Source of the DNA: Nocardioides marmorisolisilvae
GTDB taxonomy: Bacteria; Actinomycetota; Actinomycetes; Propionibacteriales; Nocardioidaceae
Length of the DNA: 64,000 bases
Reading direction: 5' to 3'
Assembly: GCF_003725775.1 (NCBI RefSeq)
Contig: NZ_RJSG01000002.1
Span: forward strand, 558,001-622,000
Shown here: positions 9,738 through 18,490 of the stretch, one piece after another
How the letters are laid out: every line of letters starts with the position of its first letter
How positions within the stretch are numbered: the first letter of the stretch is position 1
Notes under the pieces: model-generated
Database searches by the model: none
What the model was told of the DNA's origin: nothing
What the model saw: only the letters and a program-made list of their open reading frames with translations
Program-made: the position numbers and the translations under genes

Positions 9738-9743
9738 TAGCCT
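9738..9743 (+). promoter_or_regulatory. -10 box TAGCCT for murI (leaderless)
   Basis: TAGCCT lies six bases before the GTG at 9750, with no ribosome-binding site between them. Confidence 0.5.
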
Positions 9744-9749
9744 GTTCGC

Positions 9750-10589
9750 GTGGCGGACTCACCCATCGGCATCTTCGACTCGGGGTTTGGTGGTCTCACC
9801 GTGGCCCGGGCGGTGATCGACCAGCTTCCGGACGAGTCCGTCCTCTACCTGGGTGACACCGCGCGCCAGCCGTACGGGCCCAAGCCGATCGGCGAGGTCC
9901 GCGAGTACGCCCTGGAATGTCTTGACCACCTGGTCGACGTCGGCGTGAAGATGCTGGTCATCGCGTGCAACTCCGCCAGCGCGGCCATGCTCCGCGACGC
10001 CCGCGAGCGGTACGACGTACCGGTCGTCGAGGTGATCCTGCCCGCCACCCGGCGCGCGGTCGCGGCCACGCACAGCGGTCGGATCGGCGTGATCTGCACC
10101 CGCGCCACCGCCGAGTCGCAGGCCTACGACGACGCGTTCGCCGCCGCCCCGCACGTCACCCTGACCACCCAGGCCTGCCCGCGGTTCGTCGAGTTCGTCG
10201 AGAACGGCGTGACCGGCGGTTCTGAGCTCATCGAGGTCGCCCACGAGTACCTCGACCCGCTCGTCGAGGCCGGTGTCGACACCCTGGTCCTGGGCTGCAC
10301 CCACTACCCGTTGCTGACCGGTGTCATCTCCTACGTCATGGGCGAGGACGTCACCTTGGTGAGCAGTGCGGAGGAGTGCGCGAAGGACGTCTACCGCACG
10401 CTGACCTCGCGCGGCCTTGAGCGCGCTGCCGGCGGAACGCCTCCGGCGCACCAGTTCCTGACCACCGGGCAGCCTGGTGAGTTCGCCACCATCGGTCGCC
10501 GGTTCCTCGGTCCCGAGCTTCAGAGCGTCTCCCAGTACGCCGGGGGCTCGCCGAGCGCCTGGACCGCTGCCCAGGTGGTGAACCTGTGA
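9750..10589 (+). CDS. murI: Glutamate racemase MurI
   Basis: MurI makes D-glutamate for peptidoglycan. The 279-residue protein has the N-terminal [12 protein letters not shown], the first catalytic cysteine C73 in ACNSASA (usually ACNTA) and the second C183 in GCTHYPLL. The start GTG at 9750 has a TAGCCT -10 box six bases upstream. Its stop overlaps the start of the next gene, as in the mycobacterial murI-Rv1339 pair. Confidence 0.96.
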   Translation: MADSPIGIFDSGFGGLTVARAVIDQLPDESVLYLGDTARQPYGPKPIGEVREYALECLDHLVDVGVKMLVIACNSASAAMLRDARERYDVPVVEVILPATRRAVAATHSGRIGVICTRATAESQAYDDAFAAAPHVTLTTQACPRFVEFVENGVTGGSELIEVAHEYLDPLVEAGVDTLVLGCTHYPLLTGVISYVMGEDVTLVSSAEECAKDVYRTLTSRGLERAAGGTPPAHQFLTTGQPGEFATIGRRFLGPELQSVSQYAGGSPSAWTAAQVVNL

Positions 10590-11344
10590 GGCTGACCGTG
10601 ATCGGGGCCTCCGGGTCCTACCCGGGCCCGGACTCGCCCGCGAGCTGCTACCTGCTGGAGTCCGACTTCGAGGGTCGCAACTACCGGATGCTCATCGACA
10701 TGGGCAGCGGCGCGCTCGGCGTGCTGCACCAGTACATCGACCCGACCACGGTCGAGGCGGTGGTGCTCTCGCACCTGCACGCCGACCACTGCCTGGACCT
10801 GACCGGCTTCTACGTGCTGCGTCGCTACCACCCGAACGGGCACTGCCCGAAGATCCCGGTCTGGGGTCCGGAGGACACCGACCGGCGGATGGCCAAGGCC
10901 TACGACCTCGACGAGGACCCGGGGATGAACGAGGAGTTCGACTTCATCGTCTACCCCGATGCCCCGTTCACGGTGGGCCCGTTCACGATCACCGCCCGCC
11001 GCGTGGCGCACCCGGTGACGGCGTACGGGCTGCGGATCGAGGCGGACGGCAAGGTGCTGGCCTACTCGGGCGACACCGGGACCTGCGACGCCCTGGTCGA
11101 GACTGCGCGCGACGCCGACTTCTTCCTCTGCGAGGCCTCGTTCCTCGAGGGCGCGGACAACCCGCCGGACCTGCACCTGACCGGCGCCGAAGCCGGCACG
11201 ATGGCCAGCCAGGCGGGTGCCAAGCGCCTCGTGATCACGCACGTGCCGCCGTGGCACGACTGCGCGGTGATGCTCGAGGAGTCGCACCTAACCTGGGACG
11301 GCCCGGTCGAGCTCGCGGTCCCGGGCAAGACCTACGACATCTGA
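10586..11344 (+). CDS. Metallo-beta-lactamase-fold hydrolase, Rv1339-like (possible cyclic-nucleotide phosphodiesterase)
   Basis: The 252-residue protein has the metal site H63-x-H65-x-D67-H68 in [12 protein letters not shown], plus [11 protein letters not shown] and a final ITHVPPW histidine. It is the positional and sequence counterpart of Rv1339, reported to be an atypical class II cAMP phosphodiesterase; the activity here is inferred. It starts at a GTG overlapping the murI stop. A variant short repeat (11353-11371) lies between its stop and the convergent response-regulator gene. Confidence 0.85.
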   Translation: MRLTVIGASGSYPGPDSPASCYLLESDFEGRNYRMLIDMGSGALGVLHQYIDPTTVEAVVLSHLHADHCLDLTGFYVLRRYHPNGHCPKIPVWGPEDTDRRMAKAYDLDEDPGMNEEFDFIVYPDAPFTVGPFTITARRVAHPVTAYGLRIEADGKVLAYSGDTGTCDALVETARDADFFLCEASFLEGADNPPDLHLTGAEAGTMASQAGAKRLVITHVPPWHDCAVMLEESHLTWDGPVELAVPGKTYDI

Positions 11345-11352
11345 TGCTCGCT

Positions 11353-11371
11353 GGTTGAGCCAGTCGAAACC
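11353..11371 (+). repeat. Variant short repeat GGTTGAGCCAGTCGAAACC
   Basis: It differs from the consensus by one base (CCAGTC for CCTGTC). It sits in the 47-base gap between two convergent genes, in the same orientation as all other copies. Confidence 0.85.
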
Positions 11372-11391
11372 TGGTGCCGGACGCGCGCAGA

Positions 11392-12051
11392 CTAGGCCAG
11401 CCCGGCGTCGTGCACGCACAACGCGATCTGCACCCGGTTCTCGACCTCGAGCTTGGTGAACAGCCGGCCGATGTGCGCCTTCACGGTCGGCACGCTCAGG
11501 TAGAGCTCGGCGGCGATCTCGGCGTTGCTCAGACCGCGACCGACCGCGAGGGCGACCTCGTGCTCGCGCTCGGTGAGGCGCCCCATCCGGGCGAGGGCGT
11601 CGCTGCGGTCCGGTGACTGGTGGGTCGTGACCTGCTGGATGAGTGTCGAGGTGACGCTGGGGGAGAGCATCGGCTCGCCGTCGGCGACCTTGTGGATCGC
11701 CTCGACGATCTGCTCGGGCGGGGTGTCCTTGAGCAGGAACCCGCTCGCGCCCGCGGCCAGCGCGCGGAGCACGTAGTCGTCGGCGTCGAAGGTGGTCAGC
11801 ACGATCACCGCGGGCGGCGCCTCCCGGGCCACGAGCGCGGTGGTGGCCTCGATCCCGTCCATCAGCGGCATCCGGATGTCCATCAGCACCACGTCCGGTC
11901 GGTGGTGCTCGACCACCTCGAGCCCGGCGAGCCCGTCGCCGGCCTGGCCGACCACCTCGATCTCGCGGCTGCCGCCGAGGATCATCGCCAGCCCGCTACG
12001 GACCAGCGGGTCGTCATCGACGATGACGACCTTGATCGGGCTCTCGCTCAC
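11392..12051 (-). CDS. NarL/LuxR-type response regulator
   Basis: The 219-residue protein has a receiver domain (VDDD at 11-14, phosphoacceptor D58 in VLMDIRMP, lysine in GFLLKDTPPE) and a LuxR-type HTH (LTEREHEVALAVGRGLSNAEIAAEL). The GTG at 12051 gives the normal receiver N-terminus and lies seven bases after the stop of the kinase gene at 12059, with GCAGG as ribosome-binding site. The two form one two-component operon. The divergent ABC exporter genes at 13363 are a likely target by position, though this is inference. Confidence 0.93.
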   Translation of the reverse strand: MSESPIKVVIVDDDPLVRSGLAMILGGSREIEVVGQAGDGLAGLEVVEHHRPDVVLMDIRMPLMDGIEATTALVAREAPPAVIVLTTFDADDYVLRALAAGASGFLLKDTPPEQIVEAIHKVADGEPMLSPSVTSTLIQQVTTHQSPDRSDALARMGRLTEREHEVALAVGRGLSNAEIAAELYLSVPTVKAHIGRLFTKLEVENRVQIALCVHDAGLA

Positions 12052-12058
12052 CCTGCAC

Positions 12059-13231
12059 TCATCCTTGGCTCCCCGGGCTCCACGGGAGCCAGCCTCGCAG
12101 GGTGAAGGTCGCGCTGTCCTGCACCACCGCCAGCGAGCCGCCGGCGAGCTCGGCGCGCTCGCGCAGGCCGACCAGGCCGAGGCCGGCACCGGGAGTGGTC
12201 GGCATGCCCTGGACGCCGACGCGGCGGGCGTTGCTGACGCTGACCGTGACGCCGTCGTCCGGGCTCCCGGTCACGCGGACCGCGACGTGGGCGCCGATCG
12301 CGTGCTTGCGGGCGTTGGTCAGCGCCTCCTGGACGATCCGGTAGACGGTGCGGCCGGTCTGCTCGGCCGGCGCCTCCGGGCCGGTCTCGTCGGCGAAGTC
12401 GACGGTCATCCCGCTCGTGGTCGCTTCCTCGACCAGCTCGCCGAGGTCGGAGAGCGTCGGTTGCGGTCGGTCGCCGTGCTCGGTGCCGCGCAGCACGCCC
12501 AGCACCTGGCGCAGGTCGGCCAGCGCTTCGTGCGCCTTGGTCTGGATCAGCTCGGCGGTCTCGCGCACCTGCTCGGGCGGGAGGTCGGTGCGGTAGGCGA
12601 GGGCGCCGGCGTGCATCGTGACGAGCGAGATCCGGTGGGCGAGGACGTCGTGCATCTCCCGGGCGATCCGTTCGCGCTCCGCGGACCGCGCCTGCTCCAC
12701 GCGCAGGCCCTGCTCGGCCTCGGCGTCGATCGCGCGTTGCTTCAGCGTCCAGACCAGCTCGAGGCGGGATCCGATGTACATGCCGAAGGCGACCACCGCG
12801 ACGGTGACCACCAGCGTGAACGCGAAGTTCACCCACGCCGGGCTGGAGTCCTTCGAAGGGTCGTAGAGCGCATAGACCTGGGTGGCCAGCACGTTGGTCA
12901 GGGCGATCGGAACGATCTGTCGCAGGTTGCGGCGACGGCAGAGGGACACCACGGCCCAGACGCCGGGGCCCGCCGAGGACATCGAGAAGAACCCGAAGGC
13001 GGTGAGGATGAGTGCCACCGGGTAGGGCCAACGACGCCGGTAGCGCACGAGGACGAACGAGACGATCCCGCCCGCCAGGTCGACCCAGAACCAGACCTGG
13101 TTGCCGTTCCACTGGTGGTACGCGATGTTTCCCCAGGCTAGGCCCGAGATGACCAGCGCGAGCAGGACGCGCCAGACCCGACTCCACCGCGACAGCGGCT
13201 GGTCGTAGATCTCCGGCGTTGCTTCCTGCAC
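12059..13231 (-). CDS. Sensor histidine kinase, HisKA_3 (NarL-partner) type
   Basis: The N-terminal half has about five or six membrane helices with very short loops, so it may sense membrane stress rather than a soluble ligand. The dimerisation box ERERIAREMHDVLAHRIS holds the phosphoaccepting histidine (H194), and the ATPase N box is IVQEALTNARKHA with GLGLVGLRERA. Two adjacent GTG codons are possible; 13231 is preferred because it lies six bases after the TAGCCT -10 box (13238-13243 on the minus strand), while 13234 would lie only three. Length about 390 residues. Confidence 0.92.
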   Translation of the reverse strand: MQEATPEIYDQPLSRWSRVWRVLLALVISGLAWGNIAYHQWNGNQVWFWVDLAGGIVSFVLVRYRRRWPYPVALILTAFGFFSMSSAGPGVWAVVSLCRRRNLRQIVPIALTNVLATQVYALYDPSKDSSPAWVNFAFTLVVTVAVVAFGMYIGSRLELVWTLKQRAIDAEAEQGLRVEQARSAERERIAREMHDVLAHRISLVTMHAGALAYRTDLPPEQVRETAELIQTKAHEALADLRQVLGVLRGTEHGDRPQPTLSDLGELVEEATTSGMTVDFADETGPEAPAEQTGRTVYRIVQEALTNARKHAIGAHVAVRVTGSPDDGVTVSVSNARRVGVQGMPTTPGAGLGLVGLRERAELAGGSLAVVQDSATFTLRGWLPWSPGSQG

Positions 13232-13237
13232 CACCCC

Positions 13238-13243
13238 AGGCTA
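13238..13243 (-). promoter_or_regulatory. -10 box TAGCCT for the two-component operon
   Basis: It reads TAGCCT on the minus strand, six bases before the GTG at 13231. This spacing decides between two in-frame GTG starts. Confidence 0.45.
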
Positions 13244-13362
13244 GGGATCCTGTACGGTCCGCGACCAGCGACCGGGGTTCCGAGCACCCCCTACTTTCGT
13301 CTACCCCAGATCGAGCCCGCGGTCCGATGTATTCGGTTGCGCTGATCGGCGAGGCTGGACCC

Positions 13363-14277
13363 ATGATCAAACTCGAAGGTGTGACCAAGAGGTACGGCGA
13401 CTACACCGCCGTCGACGACGTGTCCTTCGTGGCTCAGCCCGGTCGGGTGACCGGTTTTCTCGGGCCCAACGGCGCCGGCAAGTCGACCAGCATGCGGATC
13501 ATGGTCGGGCTCACGCCCCCGGACCGCGGCACGGCGACCATCGGCGGCTTGAAGTACCACGACATCCCCAACCCCGGCCTGCACGTCGGTGTCCTCTTGG
13601 ACGCCTCGGCCCAGCACGCGGGCCGGACCGGCCGAGAGGTGCTGGCGCTCTCCGCCCTGACCATGGGCCTGAAGGAGAAGCGCGTCGACGAGATGCTCGA
13701 GCTCGTGGGCCTCACCGAGAGCGAGTCCAAGCGCCGGGTGCGCAACTACTCGCTCGGCATGCGCCAGCGCCTCGGTATCGCGAACGCGCTGATCGGCGAC
13801 CCGTCGGTGCTGATCCTCGACGAGCCTGCCAACGGTCTCGACCCGGCCGGCATCCACTGGATGCGGACCCTGCTGCGCGGCTACGCCGAGCGCGGCGGCA
13901 CGGTGCTGCTGTCCTCGCACCTGCTGCACGAGGTCGAGATGATCGCCGACGACATGGTGCTCATCGGTCGCGGCAAGATCGTCAAGCAGGGCACCAAGGC
14001 CGAGCTGCTGCAGACCGCGGGCACCTTCGTGAAGCCGGAGTCGCCGGAGAAGCTCACCGCCGCCCTCGCCGAGGCCGGCATCAAGGCGCTGCCGTCCGGT
14101 GACGGCGGCTTCCGTGCCGAGTGCGACCCGATCGTCGTCGGCCGTGCGGCTGCGGCCGCCGGAGTCGTGCTGGCCGAGCTGCGGCCCGCCGAGGGTGCCG
14201 GCCTGGAGGAGATGTTCCTCGAGCTCACCGCCGACGACGCGCGCGAGTCCATCAACACCCAAGGAGTTTCCGCATGA
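13363..14277 (+). CDS. ABC exporter ATPase (DrrA/BcrA type)
   Basis: The ATG at 13363 gives a standard N-terminus ([20 protein letters not shown]), although the frame is open further upstream. Of 304 residues, the first 220 or so form the ABC domain: Walker [10 protein letters not shown], signature [12 protein letters not shown], Walker [15 protein letters not shown] and the switch histidine in LLSSHLLHE. The C-terminal 80 residues are the accessory domain found in daunorubicin/bacitracin-type exporters. The stop overlaps the permease ATG. It is transcribed divergently from the two-component genes. Confidence 0.93.
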   Translation: MIKLEGVTKRYGDYTAVDDVSFVAQPGRVTGFLGPNGAGKSTSMRIMVGLTPPDRGTATIGGLKYHDIPNPGLHVGVLLDASAQHAGRTGREVLALSALTMGLKEKRVDEMLELVGLTESESKRRVRNYSLGMRQRLGIANALIGDPSVLILDEPANGLDPAGIHWMRTLLRGYAERGGTVLLSSHLLHEVEMIADDMVLIGRGKIVKQGTKAELLQTAGTFVKPESPEKLTAALAEAGIKALPSGDGGFRAECDPIVVGRAAAAAGVVLAELRPAEGAGLEEMFLELTADDARESINTQGVSA

Positions 14278-15056
14278 GCACCGCAACCGCCCCGTACGGC
14301 GCGAAGCTAGACGTCTCGCGCACGCCGCGCGTGCCGATGAGCCGGCTGATCAAGGTCGAGCTGCGCAAGATGACCGACACCCGGTCGGGATTCTGGCTGA
14401 TGGTCACGATGGGTGGTGTCGCGGTCATCGCGAGCACGATCTTCGGGATCTTCGGCCACGACCAGGACCGGACCTTCTACAACTTCATGCAGTTCTCCGG
14501 AGCCCCGCAGGGCTTCCTGCTGCCGGTGCTCGGCATCCTGCTGGTCACCCAGGAGTGGAGCCAGCGCACCGGGATGGTGACGTTCGCCCTCGAGCCGCAC
14601 CGCGGTCGAGTCCTCTGGGCGAAGGTTCTCGGCGCCCTGCTGGTCGGTGTCGCTGCGTTCGCGATCGCCGTCGCGGTCGCGTTCCTCGCGACCACGGTCT
14701 TCGGCGGGCACGACCCGTACCGCGACTTCGGCGGGATCGACATCGTGAAGTTCGGGATCCTCCAGGTCACCGGGATCCTCCAGGGTCTGGCCTTCGGTCT
14801 GCTGCTGCTGAACTCGGCGGCCGCGATCGTGCTGTACTTCGTGGTCCCGACGGTGTTCTCGATCCTGTTCAACGTGATCCCGGCCCTCCAGGACTCGGCT
14901 CCGTGGATCGACTTCGGCACCGCGCAGGGTCCGCTGGGCGACACCGGCAACCTGACCGGGACCGAGTGGACCCAGCTGGCAGTCACGGCGACGATCTGGG
15001 TGATCCTGCCGTTCCTCGCCGGCCTGTGGCGGGTGCTGCGAGCCGAGGTCAAGTAG
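14274..15056 (+). CDS. ABC exporter permease
   Basis: The 260-residue protein has a cytosolic N-terminus (residues 1-40) and about six membrane helices in the ABC-2 layout. The ATG at 14274 overlaps the ATPase stop (ATGA), so the two subunits are coupled. [27 protein letters not shown] is the usual cytosolic loop that contacts the ATPase. The exported substrate is unknown; the nearby NarL-type system suggests response to an envelope-active compound, but this is inference. A hairpin follows at 15092. Confidence 0.88.
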   Translation: MSTATAPYGAKLDVSRTPRVPMSRLIKVELRKMTDTRSGFWLMVTMGGVAVIASTIFGIFGHDQDRTFYNFMQFSGAPQGFLLPVLGILLVTQEWSQRTGMVTFALEPHRGRVLWAKVLGALLVGVAAFAIAVAVAFLATTVFGGHDPYRDFGGIDIVKFGILQVTGILQGLAFGLLLLNSAAAIVLYFVVPTVFSILFNVIPALQDSAPWIDFGTAQGPLGDTGNLTGTEWTQLAVTATIWVILPFLAGLWRVLRAEVK

Positions 15057-15091
15057 CTCCTCGCCCTGAGCGTTCCCGGACGCCTTCTCAG

Positions 15092-15131
15092 CCGACGCCG
15101 GTGTCCTCCCTCCCGAGGACGCCGGCGTCGG
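15092..15131 (+). terminator. Hairpin between the ABC permease and rph
   Basis: CCGACGCCGGTGTCCTC (15092-15108) pairs with GAGGACGCCGGCGTCGG (15115-15131), 17 bp with one G-T pair and a six-base loop CCTCCC. Confidence 0.75.
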
Positions 15132-15141
15132 TGCGTCTGCG

Positions 15142-15147
15142 TAGGGT
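15142..15147 (+). promoter_or_regulatory. -10 box TAGGGT for rph (leaderless)
   Basis: TAGGGT lies seven bases before the ATG at 15155, just after the upstream terminator. Confidence 0.5.
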
Positions 15148-15154
15148 TCTGCCC

Positions 15155-15883
15155 ATGACCCGAGCAGACGGCCGTGCCGACGACGAACTCCGCCCGATCA
15201 CGTTCACCCGGAACTGGCAGGACCACCCCGCCGGCTCGGTGCTGGTCGAGTTCGGCCGGACCAAGGTGCTCTGCGCCGCGTCCGCCTCGGTCGGCGTCCC
15301 GCGCTGGCGCAAGGGCTCGGGCCTGGGCTGGGTCACCGCCGAGTACGCGATGCTCCCGTCGGCCACGAACACCCGGTCGGACCGCGAGTCGGTCAAGGGC
15401 CGCATCGGTGGTCGCACCCACGAGATCTCGCGCCTGATCGGCCGCTCGCTGCGCGCTGCGATCGACTACAAGGCGCTGGGGGAGAACACCATCGTCCTCG
15501 ACTGCGACGTGCTCCAGGCCGACGGCGGTACCCGCACCGCGGCGATCACCGGCGCCTACGTCGCGCTTGCGGATGCCGTCGCCCACCTCAAGGCCGAGGG
15601 CGCGTTGGCCGGCGAGCCGCTGGTCTCTTCCGTCGCCGCCGTCTCGGTCGGGATCATCGACGGCGTTCCACGCCTCGACCTCCCCTACGAGGAGGACGTC
15701 CGCGCCGAGACCGACATGAACGTGGTGATGAACGGCGCGGGCGCCTTCATCGAGGTCCAGGGCACCGCCGAGGGCGCTCCGTTCTCGCGCACCGAGCTGG
15801 ACGCTCTGCTCGCGCTGGCCGAGAAGGGCTGCGCGGACCTCACCCGGCTCCAGCACGAAGCGTTGGCGACCCCCGTTGGTTGA
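15155..15883 (+). CDS. rph: Ribonuclease PH
   Basis: RNase PH trims tRNA 3' ends by phosphorolysis. The 242-residue protein shows RNase PH hallmarks: [16 protein letters not shown], the [19 protein letters not shown] block with conserved arginines, [20 protein letters not shown] and the C-terminal [11 protein letters not shown]-type segment (here [11 protein letters not shown]). The ATG at 15155 follows a TAGGGT -10 box by seven bases. The stop TGA (15881-15883) lies inside a short repeat, and the start of rdgB overlaps by eight bases. Confidence 0.96.
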   Translation: MTRADGRADDELRPITFTRNWQDHPAGSVLVEFGRTKVLCAASASVGVPRWRKGSGLGWVTAEYAMLPSATNTRSDRESVKGRIGGRTHEISRLIGRSLRAAIDYKALGENTIVLDCDVLQADGGTRTAAITGAYVALADAVAHLKAEGALAGEPLVSSVAAVSVGIIDGVPRLDLPYEEDVRAETDMNVVMNGAGAFIEVQGTAEGAPFSRTELDALLALAEKGCADLTRLQHEALATPVG

Positions 15884-16493
15884 GCCTGTCGAAACCCAGG
15901 TCTTCCTGGCGTCGCGCAACGCCAAGAAGCTCATCGAGATGGAGCGCATCCTCGGTGAGGCGCTGCCGGGCGTGAAGGTGCTCGGGCTCGACGACGTGAC
16001 CCCGTACGACGAGCCGGTCGAGGACCAGCCCGACTTCACCGGCAACGCGCTGCTCAAGGCACGGGTCGGCTTCGAGAAGACCGGCCTGCCGACGGTTGCC
16101 GACGACAGCGGGCTCTGCGTCGATGCGCTCAACGGGATGCCCGGCGTGCTCTCGGCTCGCTGGTCCGGTCTGCCCAAGAGCGACGACCGCAACAACCAGC
16201 TGCTGCTCGACCAGCTGCACGACGTCCCCGACGAGCGGCGCACGGCGTACTTCGTCAGCGTCGTCGCCTTCGTGCACGACGGCGGAGAGCTGGTCGTCGA
16301 GGGCCGGATGGACGGAAGCGTGATCCGCGAGGTCCGCGGCGCCGGCGGCTTCGGCTACGACGTGGTGTTCGTCGCGGACGACATGCCGGGCGTCACGACC
16401 GCCGAGCTGTCGAAGGACGACAAGGACGCCATCTCGCACCGCGGCAAGGCGCTGCGTGAACTGGCGCCCCAGGTCGCCGCAATCCTGGGCTGA
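15876..16493 (+). CDS. rdgB: RdgB/HAM1 non-canonical purine NTP pyrophosphatase
   Basis: This enzyme hydrolyses dITP and XTP to keep deaminated purines out of nucleic acids. The core begins [18 protein letters not shown] and has the metal/substrate block [23 protein letters not shown] and the HRGKALREL tail. The only plausible start is TTG at 15876, overlapping the rph stop, and it gives an N-terminus MVEPVETQ encoded by the short repeat at 15878-15896. There is no ribosome-binding site, so translation is probably coupled to rph. The gene order rph-rdgB matches mycobacteria. Length 205 residues. Confidence 0.93.
   Translation: MVEPVETQVFLASRNAKKLIEMERILGEALPGVKVLGLDDVTPYDEPVEDQPDFTGNALLKARVGFEKTGLPTVADDSGLCVDALNGMPGVLSARWSGLPKSDDRNNQLLLDQLHDVPDERRTAYFVSVVAFVHDGGELVVEGRMDGSVIREVRGAGGFGYDVVFVADDMPGVTTAELSKDDKDAISHRGKALRELAPQVAAILG
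15878..15896 (+). repeat. Short repeat bridging the rph stop and the rdgB start
   Basis: An exact copy of GGTTGAGCCTGTCGAAACC. In one frame GGT TGA ends rph; in another GTT GAG CCT GTC GAA ACC encodes residues 2-7 of RdgB. Confidence 0.92.
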
Positions 16494-16494
16494 G

Positions 16495-16575
16495 TGCCGA
16501 AGAGGGGAGTCGAACCCCTATACCCGAAGGCACAACGTCCTAAGCGTTGCGTGTATACCGTTCCACCACTTCGGC
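16495..16575 (-). tRNA. tRNA-Leu (anticodon UAG)
   Basis: On the minus strand the acceptor GCCGAAG pairs with CTTCGGC, the anticodon stem CAACG/CGTTG closes the loop CTTAGGA (anticodon TAG), and a long variable arm (TGCCTTCGGGTA) marks it as class II. The T arm is GGGG-TTCGACT-CCCC. The 3' end lies two bases from the rdgB stop; CCA is not encoded. Confidence 0.95.
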
Positions 16576-16587
16576 TCGGGCTCGAGT

Positions 16588-17130
16588 CTATGCGGCGCTG
16601 CCGTCTGGCGGCTTGAGGGTGTTGAACAGGGCGAGCTGGCCCGTCTGGTTCACGTACTTGCCGCGGGTCCGACCTGAAAAGTTGTCTGTCTGTGTGTGGC
16701 AGTTCGGACAGAGGAAACGCAGATTCCATTCCTCGTTGTTGTGGTAATCGCCGTCGATGTGGTCGACCTCTAGGCGGAGCGGGGCGCCCTGCCAGGTCCC
16801 GTCAATGCCGCAGAGAGCGCATCGGTAGGGGCGGCCAGACTCTCTGAGAGCTCGGTGCAGCAGGTGCGGCTTCTGGCGGTTTGAACCTGGTGTCAGCCGG
16901 ACGAGGATCTGCTCGGGCTTCAGCCGACGCTTGTGGCTGTCGTTGGTGCGCTTCCAAGCGCCGAAATGAGATGTGTCTATCTCGAATGCCTTGATAGTTC
17001 GACTGATGTGCGCGTGCGTTCCGCCGGCTTGGTTGAGCCCGAGTCGGCGCAAGACGTCTGCTACCGACGATGACCGAGCGACGACGTCCTCAAGCAGTTC
17101 TCGCGTGTACTTTCTACGACTCCCCGTCAT
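16588..17130 (-). CDS. HNH endonuclease with N-terminal helix-turn-helix-like region
   Basis: The 180-residue protein has a zinc/HNH module: CALC (C104, C107), VDHIDGDYHNN (H124, D128, N131) and CPNCH (C141, C144, H145). The N-terminal 60 residues (YTRELLEDVVARSSSVADVLRRLG) look like a DNA-binding helical domain. Such stand-alone HNH proteins are common in phages and mobile DNA. It lies 12 bases from a tRNA-Leu gene and appears lower in GC than its neighbours, both consistent with horizontal entry. A TATAAC -10-like box lies eight bases before the ATG (17139-17144 on the minus strand). Its target is unknown. Confidence 0.88.
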   Translation of the reverse strand: MTGSRRKYTRELLEDVVARSSSVADVLRRLGLNQAGGTHAHISRTIKAFEIDTSHFGAWKRTNDSHKRRLKPEQILVRLTPGSNRQKPHLLHRALRESGRPYRCALCGIDGTWQGAPLRLEVDHIDGDYHNNEEWNLRFLCPNCHTQTDNFSGRTRGKYVNQTGQLALFNTLKPPDGSAA

Positions 17131-17207
17131 GTAACGACGTTATAGGCGAGCGTCGACATTCCGACTCGAGACCTCGGTCCCGCCCGTGCGCTGGCTATCG
17201 TTGCGGA

Positions 17208-17363
17208 GTGGGCCGCGGCAGGAACATCCTCGGAGACTTCGCTGTCGGAGGGGTGTTTGTCGGCGTGGTCTTCATGTGCGTGACGATCTTCGGCGTCATC
17301 GCACTCTTCTTCGGAGTCCTGACGGGCATCCTGGATTTCCCGATGCCCATCCCCGGCAGGTAG
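17208..17363 (+). CDS. Small single-pass membrane protein (51 residues)
   Basis: The GTG at 17208 follows TATCGT (17196-17201) by six bases, the leaderless spacing used elsewhere in the window. The product (MGRGRNILGDF, then about 28 hydrophobic residues and a short PMPIPGR tail) has one or two membrane segments and no recognisable domain. It ends one base before the convergent bcp stop. Coding status rests on the promoter spacing and hydrophobic pattern only. Confidence 0.45.
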   Translation: MGRGRNILGDFAVGGVFVGVVFMCVTIFGVIALFFGVLTGILDFPMPIPGR

Positions 17364-17364
17364 G

Positions 17365-17838
17365 TCAGGCGTCGAGCCCGAGGTCCCGGCGCAGCTTGGC
17401 GACGTGACCGGTTGCCTTGACGTTGTACTGGGCGACCTCGACCTTGCCCTTCTCGTCGACCACGAACGTCGAGCGGATGACGCCCTCGACGACCTTGCCG
17501 TAGAGCTTCTTCTCACCGAAGGCGCCGTAGGACTGCATGACCTTCTTGTCGGCGTCCGAGGCCAGCGCGATGGTCAGGTGGTCGCGCTCCCGGAACTTCG
17601 CGAGCCTCGTAGGCGTGTCAGGTGAGATGCCGACGACCGTGTAGCCGGCGGACGTGAGCGAGGCGATGTTGTCGGTGAAGTCGCAGGCCTGCTTGGTGCA
17701 GCCGGGGGTCATCGCGGCCGGGTAGAAGTACACGATGACCTTGCCGCCACGGAGGTCCTTGAGGCGGATCTTCCCGCCGTCGTCGGTGGGGAGCTCGAAG
17801 TCGGGAGCGGCATCGCCGGGCGCAAGACGGGTAGTCAT
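17365..17838 (-). CDS. bcp: Thioredoxin-dependent peroxiredoxin Bcp
   Basis: Bcp reduces hydrogen and organic peroxides. The 157-residue protein has the peroxidatic C47 in TPGCTKQACDF and resolving C52 five residues later, the atypical 2-Cys arrangement. The ATG at 17838 follows TACCGT (17845-17850 on the minus strand) by six bases; the longer open frame upstream covers the divergent DUF3618 gene. The divergent bcp/DUF3618 pair resembles Rv2521/Rv2520c. Confidence 0.94.
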   Translation of the reverse strand: MTTRLAPGDAAPDFELPTDDGGKIRLKDLRGGKVIVYFYPAAMTPGCTKQACDFTDNIASLTSAGYTVVGISPDTPTRLAKFRERDHLTIALASDADKKVMQSYGAFGEKKLYGKVVEGVIRSTFVVDEKGKVEVAQYNVKATGHVAKLRRDLGLDA

Positions 17839-17844
17839 GACCAC

Positions 17845-17850
17845 ACGGTA
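17845..17850 (-). promoter_or_regulatory. -10 box TACCGT for bcp (leaderless)
   Basis: TACCGT on the minus strand lies six bases before the ATG at 17838. Confidence 0.5.
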
Positions 17851-17886
17851 ACGTTCCCCTCGCAGGCACCGAGACGAGGAGTGGTC

Positions 17887-18132
17887 GTGGCAGACAGGAA
17901 CCTGAGCTCGATCGAGAGCGACATCGAGCAGACGCGTGCGCGGCTGGCCTCGACGATCGACCAGCTCGCCTACCGGACCAGCCCGAAGACCATCGCCAAG
18001 CGCGAGGTGAACTCGATCAAGGGCTTCTTCGTCGACGCCAACGGCCCGCGCACCGACAACATCATCAAGGTCGCCGGCGGCGTGGTCGGGTTCGTCGTCG
18101 TCTTCTCGCTGATCCGCAAGATCGCCAAGTAA
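17887..18132 (+). CDS. DUF3618 family membrane-associated protein
   Basis: The 81-residue protein matches DUF3618: the N-terminal IESDIEQTRARLASTIDQLAYRTSP helix, a central KREVNSIKGFF and a C-terminal membrane helix (VAGGVVGFVVVFSLI). The GTG at 17887 is preferred to that at 17881 because AGGA (17877-17880) then lies six bases upstream. The family has no known activity and often lies near stress or cell-envelope genes. The GroES-like gene follows seven bases later, probably in one transcript. Confidence 0.85.
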   Translation: MADRNLSSIESDIEQTRARLASTIDQLAYRTSPKTIAKREVNSIKGFFVDANGPRTDNIIKVAGGVVGFVVVFSLIRKIAK

Positions 18133-18139
18133 CACCCTC

Positions 18140-18490
18140 GTGAGCAAGCGCACCACCAAGCAGGCGGAGGGGGAGAAGCTCCCGATCCGGATGCTGCACG
18201 ACCGGGTCCTGGTCGTGCTCGACCGGGAGGCCGGTGAGCGGAAGTCCAGCGGCGGCATCCTCATCCCCGCCACCGCGGCCATGGGCGGCAAGCGCCTGAG
18301 CTGGTGCCGCGTCGTCGGTATCGGGTCGCTGGTCCGCTCGGTCCAGGTCGACGACCGGGTGCTGTTCGACCCCGAGGACAAGGCCGAGGTCGAGGTGCAC
18401 GGCGAGATCTACGTGGTGCTGCGTGAACGCGACCTGCACGCGGTCGCCGCAGACCGTTTGGGCGACAGCCCGACCGGCCTCTACCTCTGA
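18140..18490 (+). CDS. GroES-like (Cpn10 fold) protein without an adjacent groEL
   Basis: The 116-residue protein keeps the Cpn10 pattern: LHDRVLVVLDREAGERKSSGGILIP, in which GGILIP is equivalent to the mobile-loop hydrophobic triad, and DDRVLFDPEDKAEVEVHGEIYVVLRERDLHAV at the end. The N-terminal 15 residues and the SPTGLYL tail are extra to canonical GroES, and no groEL is nearby. It is therefore more likely a paralog than the main co-chaperonin. The 3' end overlaps the convergent methylase gene by 10 bases. Confidence 0.82.
   Translation: MSKRTTKQAEGEKLPIRMLHDRVLVVLDREAGERKSSGGILIPATAAMGGKRLSWCRVVGIGSLVRSVQVDDRVLFDPEDKAEVEVHGEIYVVLRERDLHAVAADRLGDSPTGLYL

Noticed and set aside
17034-17050. 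GGTTGAGCCCGAGTCGG as another repeat copy
   Set aside because: It lacks the CGAAACC end and lies in the helix-turn-helix-like coding part of the HNH gene, where the residues explain it.
18140-18490. Canonical groES
   Set aside because: No groEL follows, and the N- and C-terminal extensions differ from housekeeping GroES; a paralog is more likely.
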